64,000 nucleotides of DNA. Source: Corallium rubrum (Eukaryota; Cnidaria; Anthozoa; Scleralcyonacea; Coralliidae). Each line of letters begins with the position of its first letter. Position 1 is the stretch's first letter. Shown here one piece after another: positions 1-11,022 of the stretch. The DNA lies in the NCBI GenBank assembly GCA_964035015.1, contig OZ035998.1, positions 22,490,326-22,554,325 on the forward strand, written 5' to 3'. Below the pieces are notes generated by a model. The model did not search any database and was not told the origin of the DNA. It was given only the letters and a program-made list of their open reading frames with translations. The position numbers and the translations under genes are program-made.

Positions 1-640
1 CGGAAATTTGACCAATGAAATATCGGCTACTTTAAATTATCCTTTGTCAACCAATCACATATTAGTCCTTAAAATCCAGTGACGACTCACGTGACCAGAA
101 CACGATTACGAACGCCGTTTCGCAGACCCCGTTTCCCCGATTCCAGGAGGGGGAAGGAGTGTCTGCACGCAGGCTAGTAAACAACTGAGAAACATTGAAA
201 TGTCTTGCAAATATTCAAAAACATCGGTAAAATGGCAATAAAAGCTTCGTTCAAAAGAAACAACCACTGATCTGGAGACAACTCGGCCAAACGGCCAAAC
301 CTCGTTTTCGCAATTTTTAAACATGACTGTTCTCTGCAGATGTCCTTCACTCCTTCAGTCTAAAGTTTGCAATTATTTTTAATACACCTTGATTCGCTGA
401 CAGTCCGACTACTCTGACATCTTTGTTTGAGACGACTGCTGTGTAGTGTGTCAAGAAATGTCGTGGAAATATTCAAAAACATCGATAAAATGGCAAGAAA
501 AGCTTCGTTCAAGAGACAACTCGCCATGAAAGTGAAATATCGCCAGCGGCCGCGCGGAGGACTAATAACGCGTCGCAAAATAATAAAAAGAATAAAAAGA
601 ATCGCGAAACCTAGACTCGTCTGCCTGCGGTAGCCTGAGT
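1..640 (-). mobile_element. Degenerate 5' end of a Helentron-like element
   Basis: Around 610-640 the sequence reads, on the minus strand, ACTCAGGCTACC then a short spacer, then a partly complementary block and the CTAGGTTTCG motif. The same order occurs at the 5' ends near 19817, 23963, 56577 and 58552. The body would lie to the left and runs off the window. No 3' hairpin is visible. No convincing gene was seen in this stretch; the basic open frame at 427-633 has no recognisable domain. Confidence 0.5.
190..525. repeat. Direct repeat pair, about 75 bp, spaced 265 bp
   Basis: Positions about 190-262 and 450-525 share a diverged copy of a segment containing ATATTCAAAAACATCG and AAAGCTTCGTTCAA. 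This looks like local duplication in non-coding DNA. Confidence 0.6.
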
Positions 641-1089
641 AATGTGTCCTCGAATATGAAACTTGATATTCGTTCAAAAGTGATGCCCATCAAAATTGTG
701 TGATTGTGTGACCGTGACTGCCTCCTCCACAGGGCTCTTCTGCTTGTTTAAGTTAAATTTCTCATCTTGAGCGAAGCTCCATCGCGTTTGCGGAGCCAGG
801 GAACTTTGATGGGAATGTTTGCGCGCACCCATACCCCTCCCTTTCCTCAGCATGGGCCCCACTGTAGGGCCCCCTCTCAAATTTCCTAAAGCGATAAAGC
901 GACTGGGGACGAGGCAGTGACCGTGACGCTTTTCGATTTTTCGAAGAATAGGAAATTTATCTTTAAAGTTTGATTTGAATTAAAAAAAGTGACAAATATT
1001 TCCTGCAAGATACATAAAATTTCCTGCGAACCACTTTTACAAAAAAATTCCTGGCAGCGGCGCTACCGGCGCTGCCGGACATTTTCCAG
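641..1089. other. No gene recognised
   Basis: Mixed-composition sequence between the Helentron-like end and the helicase remnant. I see no domain, tRNA or clear repeat boundary here. Confidence 0.4.
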
Positions 1090-1441
1090 CGCGTGCAGAT
1101 TATAGACTCGATTTCCAGCCGCATCCCAGGTTCCGGTACTTATACCTCCCTCGAAATCACGGCCGGACGGCTGAGCTTCATTGTCGATTTGCGCCAATCA
1201 CAAATGCGTGTATGCTTGCACATTTATTTTCAGCAGGCATAAATTTGGATTATTGTATTAATTAGCCTTTCAGTTCAAAATAGCAATCAATGAAGTGCTG
1301 ATGAGTGAGCGGGCATGCGATCGCATTTTAATAGAAACGTTTAAAGTTGATTGTCTGAAAGATTTACAACAGGAAGCTCTAGAGAAATTAGTTAATATTG
1401 TTCAAGATGTTTTTGTCATTGAGCCTTTAAGATTGGAATAG
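1090..1441 (+). pseudogene. RecQ-like helicase N-terminal remnant (copy 1)
   Basis: An open frame from an ATG at 1301 to a stop at 1439-1441 ends with a segment like the start of a superfamily 2 RecQ-type helicase: LQQEALEKLVN, then DVFVIEP where a helicase would have the Walker A lead-in PTG. The sequence upstream, from about 1090, aligns with about 61320-61500, so a promoter-proximal segment was copied along with the coding piece. The Walker A site is lost in this copy. It is a decayed fragment of a dispersed gene or element rather than a functional gene. The family call rests on a short motif and on the better-preserved second copy. Confidence 0.45.
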
Positions 1442-1636
1442 TCACGGTTTTCGTTGACTCTAGGCGGTTTTCATTCATGCAATAGGTGGCGACAATCGGC
1501 TGTTTTTCGCGTGATGCTTATCGATTTATATTTCTCCAATCTCGTTAAACTGACGCCGGGTTCTCTGGAGTGAAGCCGAACATCGTTGATTTGAACGTTG
1601 ATTTGATTGCCTTGAAGATCTTTCCCAGCAGACAAA

Positions 1637-1990
1637 ATGACGTCGTTTCGACGTCTTTTCGACGTCGCACTACGACGTCGAAAAGACGTCGAAAAACTGG
1701 TCGAAAACGCAAACGGAATCGACGTCGAAATTCCGACGTTTCAACGTCGATAATATCGACGTCGTTTCGACGTCGCACTGCGACGTCGAAAAGACGTCGA
1801 AAAAGTGGTTGAAAACGCAAACGAAACGACGTCGAAATTCCGACGTTGTTTCAACGTCGAAACTTCGACGTCGATAATATCGACGTCGTTTCAACGTCGC
1901 ACTATGACGTCGAAAAGACGTCGATAAAGTGGTCGAAAACGCAAAGACAATCAACGTCGATATTTCGACGTTGTTCCGGCGTCCTTGTTT
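1637..1990. repeat. CpG-rich self-complementary satellite
   Basis: The block is built from TTTCGACGTCG and its complement CGACGTCGAAA, with GACGTC occurring many times. A longer landmark, AAAAGACGTCGA followed by GTCGAAAACGCAAA, recurs near 1680, 1789 and 1913, giving units of about 109 and 124 bp. The repeat reads open on both strands because of its composition; no protein family is recognisable. Confidence 0.8.
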
Positions 1991-3031
1991 CAACGTCGCC
2001 ATCTCGGCATCTTAAATACTACAAAATCAATATTTACGGTCGTTTAGACATATGCGACGTGTAGACCTTGATATAGTGTTACTAAAAAGCTACTATTTTA
2101 CAATACCGTTGTTAAACGTGTTATATATTGATTCAATCGAAAAGTTGCTTGCTACTGCGAAACAGATAAAAATCTGTCGTTGGATTCAAATTAAATCAAA
2201 ACAGGTCATATATGGAGGTTTAATTTATATCTAATAAAATTTCATCCTAGTTTACACAATTGCCTCATCAGCGAACATGGCGACTTGACCCAAATTAACA
2301 GCGTATGGGAGGTTGTTGGCAATCATACAGGAAGAATAATACTAGACTAAGAAAAGAGCCTTGGGTAATTAATTATCAAAAGTACAGTAGTGCCAAGAAC
2401 TGTAAAGCTGGATTTCCACTAGGCGTAAAATGTCGCGCGCTCGACTTTTCTATTGTGGAAACGCACATGACAAAAGAAAAAAGTCGAGCGTGGGATATTT
2501 TATGCCTAAACAAATTTCATTGTACATGCAAAAGGCTTCCTGTTGCAGCTCGACGGAACATCCCTATAACCAAAACCGCTAACCCAGCGAGGGCAGAGTT
2601 TAATGCTGTATCTCATGACTAACGAATATAAATTAACACACAACTAACAGCAACCAAATCAATGCCGATATAACAACATCGTAGAATTCCGAAAGTAACG
2701 GACCTCCGACAGTAACGTTGAATTAGTGACACTTCTAAAATTTCCTGAAAGTAGCGGCCCCCAAAAGTAGCGGCCCCTTCGAATGTGGTGCTGATTTTTT
2801 TAATGTTTCAAATACATGTTTATCCAACAAAAAAGTAATGTTCACATTAAAACTTAACAATCAACTTAAAGCTATAGCAATATGTTTTTTCGATTATCGA
2901 CATTTCTGTTCGATGAAAGCACGTGTTGGTCTTTAATTTTTTAAGTTTTTCAATATTTACAACATGTCCTCTCTTTATAAGTTGCCACCATCGCTGCCGA
3001 TACAGAATAATCCTCAGAAAAAGTTGAAAGA
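1991..3031. other. No gene recognised; small hairpin near 2.43-2.50 kb
   Basis: AT-rich intergenic or intronic DNA. A short inverted pair (CGCTCGACTTTT and AAAAAGTCGAGCG) lies near 2436-2490. Open frames here show no recognisable domain. Confidence 0.4.
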
Positions 3032-3170
3032 AAAACTTTCAAACAACTGCTTTCTGTTAAAAATTAACAGAGGTGTCTGTTTATTTACAGACGATGTTAG
3101 CAAGCCAATGTCTTTGTTAGTAAAAATTTCAAAAAAAGTAAAGAACATCGTACTTTAGAACTGAACTTAT

Positions 3171-3612
3171 ATACATATGTACATACATACATACATACAT
3201 ACATACATACATACATACATACATACATACATACATACATACATACATACATACATACATACATACATACATACATACATACATACATACATACATACAT
3301 TCATTCATTCATTCATTCATTCATTCATTCATTCATTCATTCATTCATTCATTCATCCATTTATCCATGCATTCATTCCATTCATTCATTCATTCATTCA
3401 TTCATTCGTTCGTTCGTTCGTTCGTTCGTTCGTTCGTTCGTTCGTTCGTTCGTTCGTTCGTTCGTTCGTTCGTTCGTTCGTTCGTTCGTTCGTTCGTTCG
3501 TTCGTTCGTTCGTTCGTTCGTTCGTTCGTTCGTTCGTTCGTTCGTTCGTTCGTTCGTTCGTTCGTTCGTTCGTTCGTTCGTTCGTTCGTTCGTTCGTTCG
3601 TTCGTTCGTTCG
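3171..3612. repeat. Compound tetranucleotide microsatellite (ACAT)n-(ATTC)n-(GTTC)n
   Basis: Uninterrupted ACAT units give way to ATTC units near 3300 and to CpG-containing GTTC units from about 3406. The homologous site in the opposite arm of the surrounding inverted repeat (about 20700) has only one or two units, so the tract expanded in this arm alone. Open frames of YIHTYIHT, SFIHSFIH and SFVRSFVR type are translation artefacts. Confidence 0.95.
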
Positions 3613-3719
3613 TCCATTCAAATATATGCTGAAAAGACTATTATTCTGGTGTTTTGACTTCTGTGTTACCTTCTGTGTTACAGACTTTTATGTACTTAAT
3701 TCATGTTCAGAAGAAGTTC

Positions 3720-5440
3720 GGAAGAAATTTTGGTGTTCCAACTGTGACGCAAATGTGACGTAGATCTATCAATTAGAGCCCAGGTCCAAGAAAATGGTCT
3801 AACTTTCAAAATGGTGCGATTTGGGCCGATTTGGTCAACTTCAGAGCGCTGTTAATCGGCGAGCATTTAATATTTTTAAGAAAAAATTTCGGGAACATTT
3901 TCTTTTAACCTAAGTTATTTAAATTAAATATGTAAAGATCCCACAGGCCATAGAGGCACTTTAATAGAAAATATACACGGTTTGGAAGCTCAACAAAAGT
4001 CATTGTCATTGAAATCCATCTCGAACATTCCTTGGAGATGATTTGATCTCCTCTTTGAATCTTTGGTGAGCACATGTGTTTTTGTTCAGGTTTATGGAAA
4101 TTTTTGCACTTTCACGGTTACTGAACATATTGTGTTTTCGGTATATGAAGCCATCATCCAATTACTGTTTAAATATTAATAAACCTAAAACAAAGGATTT
4201 GGCACCTTCATGCATGTATACCTTTCAACATGAATTGTATAGTTTGCCGGGTTCCCAAACCATGTATTTTCTATTAACTATGATTATGTTTAGATTTATG
4301 TTGAGAGCTTGTGGACATTTTGCTCTATATTCGATAGTTTTTCCTTTTACCAAGTGAGTTTATCAGGCAAGAATACAAGAGGTATTTATACACACTTTTA
4401 TCCGCAAAGTCGCTTTAAAAACTTGAACTGATCACAACTTTTTGCTGTTTTCACAGTGGGTTTCATGAGCACAAATCATCGGGGTTCTTTCCTCCGGCCG
4501 AGTTAAGCATAACCATGCATTTGTTGAAGCTTTGTGTTGAAGCTTCAGTTCTCGCAGTTCAATCCCTTACATGCATGCCTTCTTTTGTTTATTTAATTAA
4601 AGGTTTTTATACGCTTTCTGTTTACTTTTAAAAATACGACAAAAGTGCTTTCGATTTCCGTGTTTGGATTTAAGAACTACCTAATGGGTTTCCATGTTTG
4701 GATAGCCTGATCCAAACACGAGAGATGTTGCGAGACTTTCGCAAAGCGGAAAAAATACCAGCCGCTAGGCGAGTGTTTTTTAGCTTTCTAAAGTCGAGCA
4801 ACATCCCGAGTGGTTTCAGAGCAAATACACGAAAAACATTCTCGGCCTTAAAAAGCCGCTGAAACTTAAGCTTCCTAAAAAAATATTTTTATCGGCAGAT
4901 TTGAATTTTATATCGGGAGCTTTTGGGTATTTTACTTCATATCGACAGTCTTTTTCTTTTACCAAGTGAGTTCATCAGGCAAGAAAATGAAAGGTATTTG
5001 TACAGAATGTTATTCCGTTTTAATATCTTTTTCAAAACGTGTACTTTCCAAATCACGTTGTTTTGTTACCATATTAAAGTACAAACTACCGTATATTTTA
5101 GCGAGTTGAGCTGGGCTCTGGAACACAAAAGGGCCAGAAAACAATTTCAGCCTTTGTTATAGTTCTCTCACAATATATAAACATATATAGTGTTGTTGTT
5201 TTTTACTGCCTTAAATAAAAAGACTCATGCAAAGACGGTGCTTATTAACTTTAAAATTTGTTCAAGAAATTATTTGTTTATTTGTAAGTGGACATTTAGT
5301 TCTTAGCCCTCGCTTATTTAAAACTTTTCCTGTTGAAGCCCTTACACATACATACCTGTACTTACCAATAATATTTTAGTAATTTCAATGCTATTTTATT
5401 TGTGTCAGTACTAAAAAATTCAATTAAAGTCCAAAACTTA
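3720..5440. repeat. Left-arm-specific insertion of dispersed repeats
   Basis: This segment is absent from the matching right arm, where the CTTAATTCATGTTCA block runs almost directly into the block matching 5455. Inside, about 4310-4400 and 4915-5010 are direct repeats (TTTTACCAAGTGAGTT then ATCAGGCAAGAA). About 4090-4270 is related to about 45725-45930 (shared TAAATATTAATAAACCTA). No coding domain was seen. Confidence 0.55.
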
Positions 5441-6512
5441 CTACAAAACGCAAAGAATTATAGAAACTATACTTCCTTACTTTTGGAAAATTTTGTTTTT
5501 ATGACATTTGATGTGTACAACATCTCAGTGATAAATTTGCTCAGTACTTCAAAATGACAACTCCGAAGTGGAGACTGAAACGAGTAAGCTCGGTGCAATC
5601 TTGAATAAGTACCAGTCTCTTTTCCAAAACCACTTTTGAAGAGGGAAGGTGCTAATCATAGATATAGGAGACCTAGATTGCTGACTCGGCCGAAAAGGCG
5701 CGCCAAATTTGAAAATCCAAGATGGCGGCTCAACCGCTCAAAAATCATAGACAGTGCATAGGAAAAACGATGTTTTTCGCATTTTACGTCCGCCCACTGT
5801 TTCCGATCCCGTTCGACCACCTTTTTTTGGGAAGAACTACCTATTGTGAAGGTCTTGGATGAAAATCGTGCAATTTGAGTGGAATTAACAACAAAATAAT
5901 CGATCGTTAAATGTTGCCGAAACAGTCACTTGCGGTCACTTGGTCGGTTCGAGACATTTCTGGCCGAAAATAAAGGTTTTGGTTAGTTTTGAGGTGTTGG
6001 AAGATTCTAGGACGTTCTGTATAAGATACGAGATGGAAAGCTTACGTGTTAGTGGACAAACAGATAGCGATCTGTCCTCAGCAATTTTCACTATTTTATA
6101 GAATATAGTTATACATTACGCATTAACTCCATTGAACATTTTACTATCTAACTAGCTTCTTTTAAACACGAAGTATTATATACATCTTTTGCGTTAAAAG
6201 AGAGAATTTTACTTCAACAAGTACATTTAACCCAAAATTAGCTTTCTAAAGCATATTATACTATTACAATCTGCAGCAGCAATCAGGTGAAAGTTCCAGT
6301 TCTATATCTATGATTGGCAAACAAAAAAGCACGCGAAACTCACCTGGATTGTTTTACTTTGTATTTCTACTATCTTTTGCGAGATTTTCTTAAGCGACGT
6401 TTGTTATATCAAAATATTTCAAAAGCTATAGTGCTGTTCATTTTACTCTTTCTTGGTTATAAAGCAAGAGGTGGCCTCTTCTAATAGAAAGTTTACTTTT
6501 CTATCGAAAAGT

Positions 6513-8061
6513 ATGCCTGAAGCGTGTTCAGCGTATAACTGTACGGCCAGACGTGGAGATTTAAAAGATGGTATTGGCTTGTCCTTTCATAAGTAAGTTT
6601 AGAAAACAAACACGTACACAATAGTCAATAGTATTGCATATATTAACATAATAGTTAAAGACTACAATAAGCTTTTTTATAGTATAATAACAAGCTGTTT
6701 TTTTTAAATACTGTAATGTCTGTAATGACAACAATGCAGTTTTGTAGAGTATAAGTTAAGTTTACATTTTTAATAAAAGAATAAACTGAAAAGAACTTAT
6801 CATTTTGATGTCTGTGTTTGTAGTCTATATGCATGTTTCAACAGGCTGTTTTATATACATGTACATTTTAATGAGAAAATGAGAAGGTCCCAGAAGGGAC
6901 TAGGATTTGACTCATTTTCACTATCAATTTTACTTCTTTTCAGTATAGAAACAGTTCTATTTCAACTATTAAAAATCTTAAATGAGTTCAAAACTTACCC
7001 TTTTAGAACCCTTATCGAGCCTCTTTAGGAATTTAAAACTTAATTAATAATTATTAGGGCAGACCATTAGATTTGTTAGGGGGAGGGGGGTGGAAGAATT
7101 GCTCTGAGAAATAATTTTTTTTTCTCCCAAGCAGACTGTGCAAGTATTTCTTTTTAGCCAAAAAGCGGTGCATGGATTTATTTTTTAATCTTGACTCACA
7201 CAAGCACACAATCATTATACAATATGTACACTCCCTGTAGAATATGTCTTTTCGATATTTTTTATAAGATATTTTTTCAAAATTTTCTATCCCCCCCAAA
7301 AATATCTAATGGTCTGTCCCTTAGACAGACAACTTTCACTTTAATTTTGAGTTTTGTTCACATCAGTGAACAAAGAAGTATCTTACCCTTCATACTATTT
7401 AGATGTCCTTCAAGCAATCCCGACCTGTTAAAAAGTTGGATTCATGGCAATGAAATGGAAAGACTGGACACCAACCAAATATTCAGTCTTGTGTGAAAAA
7501 CACTTTAAACCAGATGATTATATTAGTAAGGGAGAATGAGCAATAGAAGGCCAAATAAGAAAATAAAGAAAATTACAGTCTGTATCAAGTGTCCAGAATG
7601 TGCAATTGCTTTGGTAGCAGTTGACAACAGCCAGTCAGCCTTACCTGATCATTGTTATAATTCAAATTCCCAATGTGAATCACCAAGCTATAACACCATC
7701 TCAATCAGTCGTTAAAGTGGTTAAAGCTACCGACCGACAGCTTCGTCCATTGCTTGGTGATTGGGCATCTTTAAACAAGAAGGCACTATCAAGCTTGAAA
7801 TCTGATGTCCTACAAGAAGTGAAAGCCAGTTCTTTCGAATGCTTGGAGCAGCACTCCCGCGAAAGTCATCTACTCGACGAGCAATTTCGTGAAGACCATA
7901 TTACCATCATCATCAAGACAATAATTGATTTGTACATCAAAATATTCATCCATCGTTTCGGAAAAGTTTATTCCGACCGAGTTGTCCGCGAAGGAAAATC
8001 ATCCAAGAGGCCAAAGCTGACAAAACTTATTCTTTTTGGCAACGACGAGTCAAGAAACTGA
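6513..8061 (+). pseudogene. THAP-domain gene, frameshifted, in an inverted-repeat element
   Basis: THAP domains are C2CH zinc-coordinating DNA-binding folds found in transposases and host regulators. Exon 1 (6513-6592) encodes MPEACSAYNC, the first cysteine pair, and ends GLSFH at a GTAAGT donor. An acceptor at 7401-7402 opens exon 2, reading PSSNPDLLKSWI. A one-base shift near 7450 then moves the frame to KWKDWTPTKYSVLCEKHFKP, which supplies the remaining Cys and His, and a GTAAGG donor follows 7525. A downstream open frame (7621-8061) ends with a segment, LTKLILFGND, that I associate with C-termini of THAP proteins. No catalytic nuclease domain is visible. The shift may be a real mutation or an assembly error. 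The gene sits between inverted arms ending at about 5962 and 8080. Confidence 0.65.
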
Positions 8062-8380
8062 CTAAGTTAAGAGGTTGGGAGGCTCGAACGTCTTGAACCG
8101 ACCATGTGACTGTTTCGGCAACATTTAACGATCGATTATTTTGTTGTTAATTCCACTCAAATTGTACGATTTTCATCCAAGACCTTCACAATAGGTAGTT
8201 CTTCCCAAAACAAGACGCCCGCTAGGCGTGAACTCGGGCTACTGTGGGCTGGTGCCTTGCAAAATAATAGAACAACAGGAGTGCTGTTTGGAGTTAATGG
8301 TTGAATTTGATGCAACTTTCAGTCAATTGACTGTAGTAGTGTAATATTCATCATAGAGAAAATCATGGTGGGTATACTGA

Positions 8381-8937
8381 TGTACCAAAACATTGATTTG
8401 GCAGCCATACTGGTTTGCCAAAACATTGAAATGGTGGCCATTACTGGTGTACCAAAACATTGAAATAGTGGCCATACTGGTGTACCAAAACAATGAAATA
8501 GTGGACAATCAGCCATACTGGTGTACCAAAACAATGAAATAGTGGTAATACTGGTGTACCAAAACAATGAAATAGTGGCCAATCAGCCATATTGGTGTAC
8601 CAAAATGAAATAGTGTGGCCATACTGGTGTACCAAAACAATGAAATAATGGCCATATTGGTGTACCAAAACAATGAAATGGTGGCCATATTGGGGTACCA
8701 AAACAATGAAACAGTGGCCATATTGGTGTACAGAAACAATGAAATGGTGGCCATATTGGTGTACCAAAACAATGAAATGGTGGCCATACTGGTGTACTAA
8801 AACAATGAAATAGTGGCCATATTGGTGTACAAAACAATGAAATGGTGGCCATACTGGTGTTACCAAAACAATGAAATGGCAGCCATACCGGTGTACCTAA
8901 ACATTGAAATGGTGGCCATATTGGTGTACCCAAACAA
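8381..8937 (-). repeat. 33-34-bp core minisatellite, Helentron-like copy 1
   Basis: About 16-17 units; on the minus strand the consensus reads roughly GGTACACCAGTATGGCC then ACCATTTCATTGTTTT. Units differ by point changes and small deletions, with some carrying an extra GATTGGCC. Because 33 is a multiple of three, long spurious open frames appear on both strands. Confidence 0.9.
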
Positions 8938-9608
8938 TAACTTGATGAAAGTAATGTATAAACTGTTGAATAGAATCGATTTTTATTTGCAAGACATCAG
9001 TACAACAAATCAATAATAAACAATACAAGCAAAAATGAAGCAAACCACAAATATTAATACAGTTTAAACCTCAATACATTTACATACAGATACAGCATTC
9101 ACAGACACAAGTCAGCTAGTTCGGCTAAATGTCAACCTCGAATCGATGAAGATGTAAAACATAGCATGTTTACCTTTCACTTGCAAGTTGGCTTTACCAG
9201 CTTTCTTTGTTCTTTGATTTACAGCACTTGAGCAACATTTTTCAGCAGAATTTAATAACACATGTATAAAATTGATCAAGAACACATTGATCGAGAGTTG
9301 ATCGAGTACTACACATTTTCAGCGTACGGTTATCGAGATCACCGACCAACCCAGGTCTGCTAAAGTCTATTGTAAGCATTGTGAGCGTGTTTATCATTAA
9401 AACACAAATTCACTTCGAACAACACAACCAAACGCCGTCAGGAAAAGAAAAAACTCGCGACTCGTGCATGAAAATCAGCCATGATGAAATCATTTGAGCA
9501 CGCTTCAGGGTCGCAAAGGCTTTTGGGAAACGTTGCGCAAGAATTGCAATTTGTCGACACAAGAAAAATAAAAAATAAAAAAAATTAAAATAACAAAGCC
9601 GAAACCTA
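8938..9608 (-). mobile_element. 5'-side body of the Helentron-like element
   Basis: Non-coding sequence shared with 56.6-57.2 kb and 58.6-59.2 kb, including AAAATGTGTAGTACTCGATC and AACCCAGGTCTACT read in the opposite orientation. Interrupted at 9607-9608 (TA) by the Tc1-type array. Confidence 0.7.
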
Positions 9609-9830
9609 CAATCCTGGACATAAATTATTGGCAAAAGTGTGAAATATTCATAAATATCTTTGAAATTCCCCCTCTCCCCCATTATCAATGTTGATTGTTC
9701 GATTCCAGACCAGATGACTTAGGAAAACATTGATATTGGGGGGAGGGGGCCGACATTCGGGGGAGGGGGCCCCTGAAAGTTAGATTTTGAAGAAAGAACT
9801 GGTTTTTGCCACTATTTTTGTCCAGGATTG
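9609..9830. mobile_element. 222-bp MITE-like Tc1 derivative, copy 1 (left boundary)
   Basis: Flanked by TA. The left end is CAATCCTGGACATAAATT and the right end is the complement, TTTGTCCAGGATTG. The right approximately 115 bp is the reverse complement of the TIR-like block that recurs once per subunit (for example 10759-10870), including a G-run segment with GGGGGGAGGGGGCC. This copy forms the left border of the whole array. Confidence 0.8.
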
Positions 9831-9867
9831 TATGAGAGAATTTTAGACTTAAAATTTTTTTCGTTTG

Positions 9868-10400
9868 TCTCGAGACTGGTCTGATTGATGGCAGTTTTAA
9901 CTTATACTCAAAATGGTATTCACTAACTGTGAGACAGAATGAATCTTTGCAATGTTTACACGCCTCCCATGCCTATGTGAGTCATACATTGTGTGAGCAA
10001 TATACATGCAAAACCGTCACAGGGGAATTTATCGCGGAATTTATCAAGGTAAACTTCCCGGCTGCCTTCTCGAAAACCAAAAATTCAACATGCAAGATGT
10101 TTCTTCAGGACGGGGACCCAAAGCAAGTATCAGCAAAAGCGAAGAAAGCAATGCAGGAGATGGGGTACACCTATTTTGATATCCCAGCCAGACTTCAATC
10201 CTATTGAGAACATGTTCCACGTTGTTCGCAAGAAGTTGACGGAAGACGCTATCGAATTGAAGATCGAAAACGAGAACTACGAGCAGTTTTCATCGAGGGT
10301 GAAGAAAACAATTGAGAGCGTTAAAATCAGCTGCATCAATACTGCCATTGAATCAATGAAGCAGAGAATGGCAGATGCAATAGAATTGCATGTAGCATAG
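9868..10400 (+). pseudogene. Tc1-type DDE transposase C-terminal half, copy 1
   Basis: Tc1/mariner transposases cut and paste DNA using a D,D,E triad in an RNase H-like fold. Visible are CEQYTCKTVTGEFIAEFI, the second-Asp motif FLQDGDPKQVS, and after a frameshift PDFNPIENMFHVVRKKL with the catalytic Glu. The break falls between FDIPA and PDFNPIEN, where a few bases are missing. The helix-turn-helix DNA-binding half and the first catalytic Asp are absent from every copy. The fragment is therefore dead but could descend from an internally deleted element. The stop is at 10398-10400. Confidence 0.8.
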
Positions 10401-10468
10401 ACTAAATATTAGTTTGTAGTATTTTCCCTATGGTACTTGTGCTTAAGTAATTATTCTACTCAGTTTTA

Positions 10469-10710
10469 TGTGTCACCACGTGTCACCAACATGTCACCAG
10501 ACATGTCACCCAGATAACTGCACTTGATACATGAAAAATCAACGTGTCACCACGTGTCACCAAACTTTCTATAAAGTAAATATGTATACTTTACTTATAC
10601 TGATAGTGGTGACATGTGGTGACACGTTGGTTTACAGCAATTTCAACACACTAAATTTGGTGACAGGTTGGTGACACGTTGGTGACACGTGGTGATACGT
10701 GGTGACGCGT
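10469..10710. repeat. Palindromic GTGTCACC/GGTGACAC iteron cluster
   Basis: The left half holds repeated ACGTGTCACC words and the right half repeated GGTGACACGT words, so the region can fold back on itself. Equivalent clusters follow each transposase copy at about 11624-11867, 12966-13188, 14100-14342, 15442-15661, 16576-16819, 17917-18137 and 19050-19292. Clusters after the deleted gene copies are about 20-25 bp shorter. The role is unknown; subterminal transposase-binding sites are one possibility. Confidence 0.85.
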
Positions 10711-10758
10711 GATAACTCATTGTTTCATACACTATCGTTTGAATCGGCTTCAGACCCT

Positions 10759-10870
10759 ACAATCCTGGACTAAAATAGTGGCAAAAACCAGTTCTTTCTT
10801 CAAACTCTAACTTTCAGGGGCCCCCTCCCCCGAATGTCAACCCCCTCCCACCAATATCAATGTTTTCCTA
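10759..10870 (+). repeat. TIR-like block inside the array
   Basis: Begins TACAATCCTGGAC and is the reverse complement of the right 115 bp of the MITE-like copies. It recurs once per subunit near 11914, 13234, 14388, 15709, 16863, 18184 and 19341, always in this orientation. A transposase unit is therefore never closed by an opposing TIR except where a MITE-like copy sits. Confidence 0.75.
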
Positions 10871-11022
10871 AGTATAAACTTTCCCAAACAACAGACTTTT
10901 TTCCATTAAAAAATCAAAAGCAAGCTCAAAGCGAGAGTAATATAAGGGAAACTCTGTTAATTTTTTTTCCTCCAAATTCATACAGTATGAGAGAATTTTA
11001 GACTTATAATTTGTTTCGTTTG

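Noticed and set aside
427..633. Small basic protein resembling a ribosomal or DNA-binding protein
   Set aside because: Basic composition only; overlaps a Helentron-like end and has no family motif.
1545..2002. Arginine-rich open frames on both strands
   Set aside because: Readings of the CGACGTCG satellite, open on both strands because of its palindromic composition.
3177..3657. Repetitive proteins of YIHT, FIHS, FVRS and TNER type
   Set aside because: Translations of tetranucleotide repeats.
6511..8061. Complete P-element transposase
   Set aside because: Only a THAP domain and a short C-terminal segment are visible; no catalytic or GTP-binding region was found.
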